The position numbers were made by a program, and so were the translations under genes. The notes under the pieces were generated by a model. It saw only the letters and a program-made list of their open reading frames with translations, searched no databases and was not told where the DNA came from. A stretch of 64,000 nucleotides of DNA from positions 13,516,001-13,580,000 of the forward strand of contig CM114272.1 of NCBI GenBank assembly GCA_050084515.1, given 5' to 3'. The DNA is from Blasia pusilla. Lineage: Eukaryota > Marchantiophyta > Marchantiopsida > Blasiales. Positions 50,312 to 60,875 of this stretch are shown piece after piece (the first letter of the stretch is position 1; each line of letters opens with the position of its first letter).

Positions 50312-53300
50312 TCAGCGATGTGATACAATGACTTTGAGGCCATTGCTAATTGGCAACAGGATACTTGGTACGTATTGCACGGTTTGGTTTGGAACCAGCT
50401 CAATTCTGAAGAAACGAATGAGCAACGCTGCGGTTATCTTCATTTGCAAGTAAGCCGTTTCTTTTCCCAGACACTCTCTTGGTCCTGCCTGTATACAACC
50501 AGCCGTCAATCACAACGACAGATAGATAGGATTTGTTAGAGCGCACATCTTCGATCTAGATCTAGAACCTTTCCTCGAGAAAGTTACCACACATTCTTCT
50601 AGCAAAATTGAGAAAAACCTTCATGCTGTGAATGATTCTAGTTTTAGTGCATGAAAGTGTATGGAAAAAGAAAGTAGAGACCTAGGTCGAGCTCAATTCT
50701 AGACGCCGTCAACCAGGATGAAATCTTCTCCTAAAAACACTCGTGTCCTTAATAACATAGATGGATAGGTTCATGGAGCATCCCGTAGTCCATGAAAAAT
50801 TTCGTAGGCGCAATCTATTTTTGTTAAAGGTACCCAGTAGAATGACATGATCTGATCCCTAATATAATTGAAACTTTGGTTCTTCAATGATGAATTTCTG
50901 TTCTGAGGCGACGGAACCTCTGGTTCTGTGGACCATGCTTCCTTGGATGATGAGCCCTAAACCTAATCGATAGTATCACTCAATCTTTTTGCGGATCCGG
51001 TGACTAGAAATCAATGTCTATTTCACGGTACGATGGTACCAGTGAGAAAGATTTTGCATCGTCACAAAATCACTCACATTGAAGTAAACTTGGTCTAATC
51101 ACTTCAAAATTCTAATATTGGGGACTGTCTGCTACAGAGTGGCTTGTCTCAATTAGAAACGAATTAGAAACGGCTGCAACTCATTTGGAATTTCCTTTCT
51201 TATATTAAACCCCCTTCCTTGAATAACAATACAGATAGGTTAGTAGTCAGCCTCGTTCAACTTTTCTGTCACGTTCGAAGTGAGGGTACCTGGAACGCTG
51301 AGAATTTGAAAGACGATTCAGGTTGAAAGACGCCGTTTCTTATCCATCGTTGTGGTCGGAACTCCATGGCATCCGGACCCCAAATACTCTCCAGCCGCCC
51401 CATAGCATATTGACAGTAAGTAACAGCAGAATTCGCCTTCAAAAAAGTTCCATCTGGTAGCACGTCATCGTTCAAAACATATTTTCCATCCTGTGGTTCA
51501 ATTTGTGGAAGGATTTCAGTATCACTCTCTTCTTTTGCATTTTTCTAACTCGCCATCCCACGTTTGACATTTTCTTTTCTCGATTACTACACTTGCCACT
51601 ACTGGGGCGGCCCATCGAGATGCACACCTACCAGTCCAGTACACGTAAAAACCATCACACCTTCATTTCTTCCTACAATTATGTCAATTATGTCAATGAC
51701 ACCTCTCTCCTCCAGCATGTGAGGTCAATTTTGCAAGTCCGTGGTAGTGCATGCAGACTTCACCTTGTCTTCAGGGCTACTGACGAAGTCTGATTAGAAA
51801 GGTGGAATGCACCTCATAGTAACTAGAAGCAAATTTGAAGGGGAATACTGGCTGATTCATGCATCATCTATGAAACAAGAATGTAGGGACTCATCAGAAA
51901 CTGGGAAATGATGGAAGGACAACAGCACTACTAATTTGTTCAAACTCTTTGGCGGGGAACTGGCTGCATTGGTTGCCCACTTCTGGGATTCCCTACATCA
52001 GCAAGGTTTTTTTGTCGGTTTCCCTGATCGAAAGGGCAGGCAGCATTCTGAAAGTCAACCGCATGTGCCCAGGGAATTTCATTCATGTTCCCAGAATTTA
52101 AAAAGTTCAAAGTAATCAGATCAGTTTTACCTTGGGAACTGGAGGGTACAGTCGAAGAGTTTCGCTCAATGTTGCATGAAGATACTGTAGCTCCCCGATT
52201 GCTTGGTATGTCAGAAGCTCAGCAAAGCTGGAAAACTTGTCTTTTCCAGCTGTGTCCTTAGGCTCGCCCAAAACTCGGCAGATTTCTTGATAGCAGAGCT
52301 CAACTACCTCGGGATTTTTGCAGAGTAGGTAGACAAACCAGGATAGGGTAATCGCAGACGTGTCTCGTCCAGCAGCGATGAAGTTGAGAATGGCATCTCG
52401 CAACTCCTTATCCTTCAGACTATTACCATTTTCGTCCTTAGCTTCCATAAATCTTGAGAGCAAGTCGTGTGTTTCCTGTCAACCACCATTCACGAGAAAG
52501 AACAGGATTACTGCATGAGGCTAAGGAAGACTGCAGATTCGGAAGAAATGACTCGAAGACAATTTGCGGCCATCAACGGTGAATCTCATCATCGAAACTG
52601 GGCAAGATGGGCCGTCCGTAATTGCGGTGGATATCGCTTCCAACTTGGTGAGATCTACGAAGATGAAATCAACATCAACGAGAGCCAGACATCATGCTGT
52701 AGAAACGGTACCCATGGTTTTTTTTGCATGGTGATCACCATGCAAAAAAAAGAATTAGAGAAGTGCCAGAGCCAAAGTCATCAAAACTCCTTGTGGTTTA
52801 GGAGCAACCATACGGGCAAATGTGAGCGCTGCCTGACTCTATTGTGAAATTTCCTAGGAATTGAAGAGAATGGAGGGAATCTGACCACCGATTGACCCGC
52901 GGCTTTGAGTGACATGAGCTCCGATCGTCGGATCCCGATCACACCGTAGGAAAACTCGTCTAGTTGTGAATAGAGGTCCAGCGCTTCTTTGTCAGGACCC
53001 ATATTTAGAGCCATCCTGATTTTCCAACTTATGCCAAAGGTCCGTTCCTGTATGAGCACCATTGCTCTATCAAATGCTTTCGTAACAGAGACAATCGGAA
53101 GGGCTGGACTCAAATTCTCCTGCTCCACGCCGAATCCAATCTTACATATGGAATCCATTGTCATGCGGAAGAAGAGGTCCTGCGCGTTCCACAACACTGG
53201 CGCATGAGATTTCGCTTTGCACAATCTGCTCGAATCTCACCATCAGACTGGAAGTAAACAGACTTACAACTCACGCGCACCTATTGGACCTCGGCATGGT

Positions 53301-55206
53301 CACTAAACATGAATTGAAAACTGAAAACGGTCAAAAGTCTACGCCTTCATTCTCTTTCCAGGAAAGTTCTCAGAGCCAATTACAAAAATGGGTCTAGTCT
53401 GCAAGAACAATGGCAGCTTAATGGCAACGCCAGATTATGCAATATGCGTAAAGGTGTTGTGAATTCCTTTCAAAAGGTAATGGTTTCCACTACGGGAAAC
53501 GAATTGTCAGAAGCGTCTTCAGACGCATATGATGATGACCAGCTTACCTATCTACGATGATTGCCTTTTGCAAACGTGGACACGAAGTACGCAGTGTGCG
53601 TAGTGGTGTTGACAAATCCTATCTACAGCTCAAGGTTTCCTCTATGTGACCAACTTCGACTGTTAGAGTATTACAATCTTCCCTTTCTAGAGATTGTCCG
53701 GTACCGAGAACACTCGATGGAGCTTCTAAGAATCAGTGACACCAACCTGGATATCCACATGCGTTTTGGTCTGCGTAAAGGTATCGAGAATGCCCAAGAG
53801 TTGAAGAGCCAGTTTACGATAGTACACGGTGCTGAAGACCCGCAACTTGCGAGGAGTAAACTCATGGCTCGAGATTTTGCGATGTCGTCTCCAAATCTCC
53901 CCGTCTGTACTGAAGATGCCATATCCAATCACAGGTGCGAGCGATTTTCTCAAGAAGGGTCCCTGCAATTCAATTCATGCAACAAACCTCACATCATCTG
54001 GTGGGTTTGTTTCAGTTGAAGTCTGAAATCATCTCGAATGCTCTCTTCAATAGAAAGAGTTCACACCGACAGTCAATGTAGTGAAAGCTCAAGAAACGAG
54101 ACACGATAACATTCGTCTAAAGATAGCCCACCGTTTCGAACTCCATTTGGACTCTGACATTATTAAACGCCAGCTTTTTACAGATCGAGGCTATCGCTCG
54201 GATTAATGAAAGCTTCACACCAAGATTTTCAATCCCGTCTTACATTTATAATCTCTATGATACCAGTTGGTAAAGGGAGCCTTGACGACAAATAGGTTTG
54301 ACACAAGCTGCCTACAGATTGAAAATTCAAGGAGCCGTGACAGCGTACTCTACAGTTCGAAGGACTTGTGAAGCTACCAAACCCAGCTCCAGATTGCAAG
54401 TTGGTTGCGGAATTCTAGAGATTTATAATTCAAGGGCTCTAGCACGCACTCGTGCACCTTCACTAGTCCCATCACTCCATCTGCGACGTTCGTTCCGAAA
54501 CCCGCTAGCACGCAACTGAAGAGCTCCATACTCTCCGTCCACAGAACGATTAAAGCTGTTTCTTCTTCAACTCTCCATTCATGATTCAGCCCAGCTCACT
54601 CTTCTGAAAAAGTGGGAGGGTTCCATCACTCTGTGACGTAAGAGTGAACGGACAAAGGAGCTTGTAGAAACATGCGGCGAACAAGGAAAGGAGGAGTCTG
54701 AGAATAGGAATGCAAACTCTGACTCTGGATAGTCAGAAAAATCAGACTTGAGAAAAGTCGCTACCAGTTACACAGACATGGAACGAGGAACGAAGAAAGA
54801 GTGCAAATCTTTGGATAGATGGCAAAATTAGACTTGAGAAACCTATCAAGGGGCTTAAGAGGGGTGGATCGAGGAAGCAAGGGAGGGATCAGGGAAAGCG
54901 AACCTTGGGGTAGTTGGCAAAATTGGACTTGAGAATATGTTGCACATTGTCAGGGTGGCCAATGAAGAGGATGTCGCGGCCCAGCAGATTCACGGATACT
55001 GAAGCGGTGGGCGATTTCTTCATGTAGTCCAAAATCCAGTCATGCACTCTATGTTGGTTCGCACTTATCTCCAGGTAGGTTCCTATTATCGGCCACGTCT
55101 TGGGCCCCAACTGATTGCGCTGGCGCCATCGATACACCCACAAGTAGGAAATGAAGCTCAGGACGATGCCCAGCACGAGCGTCATGATTCCTCCAGGCCC
55201 CTCCAT
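50312..55206 (-). CDS. cytochrome P450, CYP704-like fatty-acid hydroxylase type, 6 exons
   Basis: Exons (minus): 55206-54904, 53962-53747, 53179-about 52889, 52475-52131, 51490-51290, 50488-50312. Introns are GT-AG, phases close, 510 residues. Residues 7-25 form a membrane anchor, followed by a proline hinge GPKTWPIIG. Then NFANYPKGPF, IFSTDGEIWRRHRK (C helix), DLFFRMTMDSICKIGFGVE, the oxygen-binding I helix AAGRDTS (304-310), ExxR as ETLR (375-378), WGPDAMEFRPQRW, and the haem loop FQAGPRECLG with ligand Cys458. Wording around the C helix, DSICKIGFGV and the haem loop is that of CYP86-clan enzymes, closest by eye to CYP704. Family members omega-hydroxylate fatty acids for cutin or sporopollenin; this is inference here. 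It acts on the ER membrane with P450 reductase. The exon 3 donor has a close alternative (3 bp). The upstream Met at 55440 was not used because the anchor starts at 55206. The gene appears intact. Confidence 0.93.
52718..52751. repeat. 34-bp perfect palindrome in P450 intron 3
   Basis: Eight T, then GCATGGTGA, directly followed by TCACCATGC and eight A: each half is the exact reverse complement of the other with no spacer. It lies inside intron 3 of the P450 gene. Confidence 0.95.
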
Positions 55207-56085
55207 GTTGCCCTCGGTAGTTGTGGCCACCCAGCAGTAATCGACTGATCCTTCACACAGAATCGCTGCTTGTGATGAAATTGCCCTCCGAACCCTGAAC
55301 CCCGAGGCTTCAATTGCACGACTAAGGGATACCAAATCCGTTATGGTTGTGTGAATTCCGGCTGATTCCTCAACGCAACGAACAAAGAAGAAAGAAGGGA
55401 GCTCAGTCACAATGGCCCGATGGCGCAACAAATATGGCACCAGAGGCCATCCAATTTTTTACATATCTCAGTCTCCACGAATTAGGAAAGCATGAATCAC
55501 ACTCTGGAACCGGACGACTAGTTCCGGGCACGCGTCAAAAGCAGGTGCATGCGAGGTTCCACTTGTAGATATTTAAGTAATTATATTTAAGTAATTATCA
55601 AACACGTGGATAGGTTAGACGGAGAGAAAATATATTTTTGATTTTCATTAATGGTTAAGGATTATTTTTCTACTCTGTATTCATTTGTGCATGGGAAATA
55701 TTTTGAGCATTTATAAACACATGAAATGTTAGACTTACTCATTGAACTATGAACTAGGGAGGCAAGAAGTTACTATCTCTAATTAAAAAAACTATGTCAC
55801 ACATGCACAAAGTTCCATTGTTTTTTCCATATGTAGTTAAATGAAATCCATTCACAAGATTGATTAAGCTCAAACTCAAGACTAGTTCCGAAGTTGAGTG
55901 TGGTAACCTTCTTCTTCCCAAAGCGCTCTATGTGTCCATGGTGCCATAGGCACCTTGGTCACTTCATTGATTCTAAACTTGTAATAGTTGGGCAACTTAC
56001 TTTAAATTTTTTTTCCAAAAGTAACAAAAATTCCTCAAATAAACTCTAGATAAGTCCCAACCAATGGGAAAGTTACGCTAGAAAA
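55207..56085. other. upstream region of the P450 gene
   Basis: Presumed promoter and 5' leader. The first about 240 bp upstream of the chosen start stay open in the same frame (to a Met at 55440) but encode no expected P450 sequence. From about 55560 the sequence is AT-rich. No convincing TATA box was assigned. Confidence 0.4.
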
Positions 56086-57859
56086 TCATCCTTGACTAAC
56101 TAGGCTCAACCTCCAAGCCTCATAGAATCGGGTACTCTCCGCTTCGTTGCAAAAGACGTGACAATAATCATCAATGTTTTCTCTTCCATATTTTGGCAAC
56201 CCATCTGAGTCCGACCGGTTGCAAATTGCACAAAATTTACAAAACTGAAAAATCAGTGGAATCATAAGTGTGGAACCAATCACTTTTTCCATCCAAGGTC
56301 TGGAAACAATCTATCATTTGCCCTGGGCTGAATAGAGTTCAAGCTCAAAGTGAAGGTTCTTGAAAAATGAAAGTACAATCTAAAACCTCATTTTGCATCC
56401 TCAAAGTGGTTTGTTTAAAATACTTCGCACTTCTTTGAGAGACACAATTGGTTGGTGGATTCCTACTCCTACCTCCGACTCTCTTCAAACTACCAGCAAC
56501 ACACATTACATGTGCTTACAAGGGAAATACCTTTTGCCACTTGTCTCTCTTTGAACAAAGTCATTACATGAACATGTGGGAAAGCAACAGATGTGCACCA
56601 CATACACCCCTGTGACACTTGAATTTACAGTGTTGTTCTTGACCCAATACATCCTTCCTATTCCATTGCCACTCTAGAAATCTTTCGTGCCGATGATCTC
56701 CATTTTTGCCTCCCGAGCTGATCCAATTCGCTTTGCTCTCTCCACCGTTGGCCTACACATTCTGTTTCTCTTCACCCCATTTCTAGACTCAAACAAAATA
56801 GTGGATTGAGATCATCCACCTTCTCCGGGTACATGTTGACATTAATCTTGGGTTGAATCCGAAATGCGAACATGCTCCGAACTTCCCCCGTCTACGAGTC
56901 TGAAATCGACACTTGTAAGATTGTCCACTTCGTCTTGAGTGCAGTTCGTACCTGCGGCGATGGGCCAAATCGTGGGGGTATTCCCCGGAGCACCAATGGC
57001 AGCCGGATAAGACTTCCGGAAAGCGCAAGATTCATTTGGGCAGAAGAAGTACTTCAATTGATCCCCGGTCCTCGTGAAACGATCAAAGGTTTTGAGTCCC
57101 CAAAACCCAGGGAGTGGTCGTCCAATCCTTGTACAGTTCTTATTTAGGAAAGTGCCGCATGCTCTCTTAATGCCATCAGATCCTGCCCTGCAGATGGGTC
57201 TACGTCCTAGGTTGCTCCGAGATATATGCCATCATTTTAGGTTGCAATCCACCTCCATTACCGGAATCCCATATTGTTGAACCATCCCAGTGACCAGATG
57301 TTGCGAACTTCCAGCAACGGAGGGCTTTTGAAATAAAACATTCATTGATTTTGGAAAAGGGTCTCCATCACAGATTTGGGAGCAGTCAGGGTCCCCGAAT
57401 ACCAGGCGGCGTAATTTCCTCATCCAAATCAATCACCGGATTCGTTCTCGATCTTCGCCTCTTCACCGCTCAAGTCAAGATACTTATCTGGTCTCCACGA
57501 GTCTCGCTCTACCACCATATGTATGGGACGTCTTGAAACCCGCCCACGAATATCCCCACCAATGTGTACGTCTTGCTCGAGGGGAGTTCCAGCTACGCAC
57601 CGGTTGAAGGCTTCCACATACAATTTTTCATCATCAGATCTCACAGCCGCCCTGACATAGAGCTTGTAGATCGACGGCCCCCTTCCTTTGTTATGCCTTT
57701 TGTGAGGAATATATGGGATGCTGCAGACTGTAGCATTGCTCTTTCCTGGTCTTGTTGGTATGCTTGTGACGACCTCCGGGAGGAATGCACACTTTCTGCT
57801 CCACTTGTGTTGGGGTAGAGGGCATTTTCATGAATTTTAAATCCTTGCAACGACGGCAA
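56086..57859 (-). pseudogene. fragmented minus-strand coding region of unknown family
   Basis: Several open stretches follow each other: 57859-57641, 57644-57429 (LYVEAFNRCVAG), 57432-56842 with one stop at 57232 (including a Cys-bearing FFCPNESCAFRKS segment) and 56292-56086 (CKFCAICNRSDSDG ... CHVFC, Cys-rich). They lie immediately downstream of the 483-codon ORF on the same strand, beyond the left hairpin cluster. They may be further exons of that gene or a decayed transposase. Frames do not join cleanly and no splice model was found. Function unknown. Confidence 0.4.
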
Positions 57860-57904
57860 TGTTAGAAGGGAACGAAAGTAGCTCAGGAGTCAAAGAAATA
57901 AGCT

Positions 57905-58205
57905 ACATGTCGGAACAGACGGGTTGCAAGGCTGAGGCATCCCATGAACGACTCTGCGACCCGTCAGGTCCCGACGTGTTGCAACCCTAAATCCACCTAC
58001 TGCAACCCGTCGAATTTAGACGGGTTGCAAGAACCTTTGGCCACTTGGGGCGGGAAGATCCAAGTGCAAGTCATCCGAAACCCATCCACGTCGAACTATT
58101 TGCAGGCCCTGTATACATGCGACTTGCATACTTGTATACGGGTTGCACCAAAATTCTGGATGCAACCCGTCGAATTCCGACGGGTTGCACACTCGGGCAA
58201 CCCGT
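57905..58205. repeat. left cluster of GCAACCCGTCG palindromes
   Basis: Hairpin units such as GCAACCCGTCGAA then TTTAGACGGGTTGC occur at about 58001-58030 and 58160-58188, with looser or half units at 57917, 57957, 58137 and 58197. The same palindrome is arrayed on the other side of the unknown ORF (59627-60620). The last about 65 codons of that ORF run through this cluster. Confidence 0.85.
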
Positions 58206-59467
58206 ATTTGCCGCAGCAAATTCCGGAAGCATTCAGGATCAGCGAGAAATGCGAGATTTTCCCAGAGTTGTTTCTCCTCAGCCGCCGTGATCTCGCCCTG
58301 TCCAGGGATTCCAAGCAATTGTTCACAAATTTGTGATGTTGTTGTGAGCTTGATTACTCCGGGCTTTGAACCCAGAGAGTTTCTGTAGACCTCGGAAACT
58401 TTCTTCGCCACATCCTCCTTGATGTGTCTCTGAATTGCATCGGTCAGAGGATGAGTGTGGGAGCCAACATGAACTGTGAGCCTTGTGTACTCTGACGTGG
58501 AGCCCAAGTCGTGGACAATGAAAAATATGTATGCAGGACATGCTCCAACGCAGAAGGGCGATGCCTGACAATGAGGACATCGATGGCCTCCCGGCGGTAT
58601 GGTGGCACCGACCTCGTATGAAGTTTCTGCATTCTTGGGGGGGGATTGCGACGTATTGACTCGCCCGTTGCGCTCTAGATACGGGCATGCTGGACTTCTA
58701 CACTCCAAGGCTCCAACGCATTGGCGGCGGGAGACAATCCAAGGACCATCTGGAATTGAAGCACTAGTTCGTTGAAGCCTGCACCATCGATGACAATCAA
58801 ACTTTCTGTCCATACCCTTCAGGCATCCTCCATCTTTCTTTTGAGCAGGAGCAGCAAGTGGAGGCAACTCAAAAATGCAATTACCATCGTAGGTGGATGG
58901 CAACTCGTCGACAAGAATGTGCTTGAACATTTTCAAGGCCAGAGACGATAGCAAACTATTGCCTGATACTCGCAAGAGGAACGAGTAGGCGGACAGAGGG
59001 CCTGGTTGGTATCCAACAGATCCACTGAGGTTGATAACATCCGGAATCTCTTCAGGAAGAACAACATTGTTACGAGCGTGTGAAGTTGGAGTCGAAGCCG
59101 GATCTACGGAGCTAGGAGTTGCAAACGTAGAGCTCGGTGCACTAGGAAATTCTCGACCGTCTACTTGGGAAACATAGGAATTCAGGGGCAAGCCGTTAAC
59201 TCTGTATTGACCATTTGCTAGAGGTAAGAGATTCCATACTTTACGATCTGAAATCACTGGCTGGATTGTCTCACCTATAATGTCCTCCGTACCGTCCACC
59301 CTTATATCCTTGGATACAAAGATGGTTCCAATTTGGAGAAGAAATCGAACAGAGAGAAAATTTTCATCGAGTGGTATGAAAGACTCACAAGCTTGCGGTC
59401 GAACGATTTCTGATTGAGGAAGGACCGCTAGATGACTACCACAAGTGAGCTTCACATAATTATCCAT
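58016..59467 (-). CDS. unknown Cys-rich protein, possible transposase-like ORF (483 codons)
   Basis: An intact 483-codon frame starting MDNYVKLTCGSHLA. Residues 1-200 lack a recognised domain and include a Ser/Thr/Pro-rich linker. Residues about 225-345 carry Cys/His-rich sequence: DCHRWC, C-V-G-A-L-E-C-R-S-P-A-C-P-Y, GGHRCPHCQASPFCVGAC, and then VHVGSHTHPLTDAI. An ending of the form GSHTHP is like the H-x-H of WRKY-GCM1/FLYWCH zinc folds, used for DNA binding by transcription factors and MULE transposases; this resemblance is weak. A helical segment follows (KEDVAKKVSEVYRNSL). No DDE residues were identified. The last about 65 residues are encoded by palindromic repeats, so the true end may be a splice site upstream. 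Repeat arrays on both sides suggest a mobile element. Product and function unknown. Confidence 0.55.
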   Translation of the reverse strand: MDNYVKLTCGSHLAVLPQSEIVRPQACESFIPLDENFLSVRFLLQIGTIFVSKDIRVDGTEDIIGETIQPVISDRKVWNLLPLANGQYRVNGLPLNSYVSQVDGREFPSAPSSTFATPSSVDPASTPTSHARNNVVLPEEIPDVINLSGSVGYQPGPLSAYSFLLRVSGNSLLSSLALKMFKHILVDELPSTYDGNCIFELPPLAAPAQKKDGGCLKGMDRKFDCHRWCRLQRTSASIPDGPWIVSRRQCVGALECRSPACPYLERNGRVNTSQSPPKNAETSYEVGATIPPGGHRCPHCQASPFCVGACPAYIFFIVHDLGSTSEYTRLTVHVGSHTHPLTDAIQRHIKEDVAKKVSEVYRNSLGSKPGVIKLTTTSQICEQLLGIPGQGEITAAEEKQLWENLAFLADPECFRNLLRQIRVARVCNPSEFDGLHPEFWCNPYTSMQVACIQGLQIVRRGWVSDDLHLDLPAPSGQRFLQPV

Positions 59468-59626
59468 TCCTAGAAGATTCCAACGGGAGGAGACTGAGAC
59501 TGAGAATGAGAATGAGAATGAGAATGAGAATGTTTAATTTATAGTGAATAGGAACTCAGATTCTCCTGACAGAATTTGACTGACAAGATGAAGTTTGGTA
59601 GGTGAAAATGTCTGACACAATGGATT

Positions 59627-60620
59627 CAATTCTGTTGCAACCTGTCGGAGTCAGGTGGGTTATAAAATTTGGGAATCAGAGACGTGGGTTGCGAAGCACA
59701 CTTCATTTTTTTGGAACCCGTCGGAGTCCGTTGGGTTGGTACCCCCTTCTTGCCGACCGAAGATCTTTTGAGGCGATTTTGCTAGCATCAAACACAAGAT
59801 ATCTCTTGCTTATGCTAGGGCAACCAATCGTTGGGGACTTTTGCGGGATTTTCCAACTCAGGGTACATCTTGTGACCCGTCGGATTGCAATGGGTTTCCT
59901 CGGAACAATACGTTGTTGCATTGTTTCCCGAGGGATAGGAAAGCGTGCAACTTGTCAATAACCAACGGGTTGCCCTGGTACCTCGCCTATTAACCCAAGA
60001 TAAGCAAAGCGTGCAACCCGTCGGCTTCGGACGGGTTGCACGCTTCTGCCTCATCTTGTAACGCAAACATGAACGAAGCTGGCAACCCGTTGCTCTCCGA
60101 CGAGTTGCCCGAAGACGGCGGAGGCGCGCAACCCGTCGGCCTCAGACGGGTTGCGCAATTATCTCACGGTGTAACACTTACATTAAGGAATCGTGCAAAC
60201 CGTCTGTTTCCGACGAGTTCCGCGGGTGCCGCACCTTCTTGCCCAAAGACGGCGAGGCGTGCAACCCGTTGACCTCAAACGGGTTGCGCAAGGGCCTCGC
60301 CTTGTTTCGCTTACATGAAGGAAGCGTGCAACCTGTCGGCCTCCGACGAGTTGCGCGGGAAGCCCGCGTTGTTATCCCTTGACGAGGGAAGCGTGCAACC
60401 CAACGGTCTCTGACGGGTTGCGCAGGTACCTCGCGTTCTTGTCCGAAGACGGCGGAGGCGTGCAACCTGCCGGTCTCCGACGGGTTGCTCGGGTACCTCG
60501 CGTTCTCATCCCAGGACGGCGGAGGCCCGCAACCTATCAAACTCCCATGGGTTGCCACGAGGACGGATGCCTTGAACCCTCGGGAAGCATGCAACCTGTC
60601 GAAGCCATCGGGTTGGTGTT
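59627..60620. repeat. right array of GCAACCCGTCGG hairpins, about 67-bp period
   Basis: From 60013 to 60620 ten copies start at 60013, 60082, 60128, 60195, 60261, 60328, 60395, 60462, 60529 and 60591: seven of nine intervals are 66-69 bp, one is 46 and one 62. Each unit is a palindrome of the form GCAACCCGTCGG - 3 to 5 nt - CCGACGGGTTGC, with many compensating or single changes. Three looser, wider-spaced copies precede the array (about 59637, 59719, 59875). The spacers are also related (GAAGACGGCGGAGGC, ACCTCGCGTTCT). The 504-bp minus-strand ORF across the array is a repeat artefact. Confidence 0.9.
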
Positions 60621-60705
60621 TTTTACGTCCAGACTTCCGTAACGGCCGGCACGTCGCCGTCGGAAGGACGATGCGACCCAACGGTCAGCCCAACGGCTCG
60701 AAAAG

Positions 60706-60713
60706 TATAAATA
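60706..60713 (+). promoter_or_regulatory. TATA box just after the hairpin array
   Basis: TATAAATA followed by GGGG, about 90 bp after the last hairpin unit, facing the plus strand away from the array. A repeat array followed by a TATA box is the layout of a promoter with upstream repeated elements, or of a retroelement LTR U3. No matching downstream ORF of known family was seen. Confidence 0.5.
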
Positions 60714-60799
60714 GGGGAGAAATCGCTCATTTCGCGATCTCAATTGCTCTCCCGCGCAGCAGCTGACCAGATACCAAGGGGCGCTTTACACGGCGACTC

Positions 60800-60875
60800 A
60801 TCGCGAGACGATTCGAGCGAACGATAGCAAGACGATTCGAGCGAACAATCGCGAGACGATTCGAGCTACCCATCA
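60800..60875 (+). repeat. three short direct repeats downstream of the TATA box
   Basis: CGATTCGAGCGAACGATAGC, CGATTCGAGCGAACAATCGC and CGATTCGAGCTACC follow each other with a 22-25-bp period (AGACGATTCGAG core), each with a CGCGAGA or GCAAGA joint. They would lie in the 5' part of a transcript from the TATA box at 60706. Confidence 0.75.

Noticed and set aside
55207-55440. N-terminal extension of the P450 from an upstream Met
   Set aside because: The extra 78 residues are not P450-like, and the membrane anchor with the usual spacing to the proline hinge begins at the Met at 55206.
60013-60620. CRISPR-like array
   Set aside because: Regular palindromic units, but the repeats are degenerate, the spacers are related to each other, and the context is a eukaryotic nuclear genome.
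60178-60681. 167-codon minus-strand ORF
   Set aside because: It runs through the 67-bp hairpin array; the period is not a multiple of three and no protein pattern is kept.
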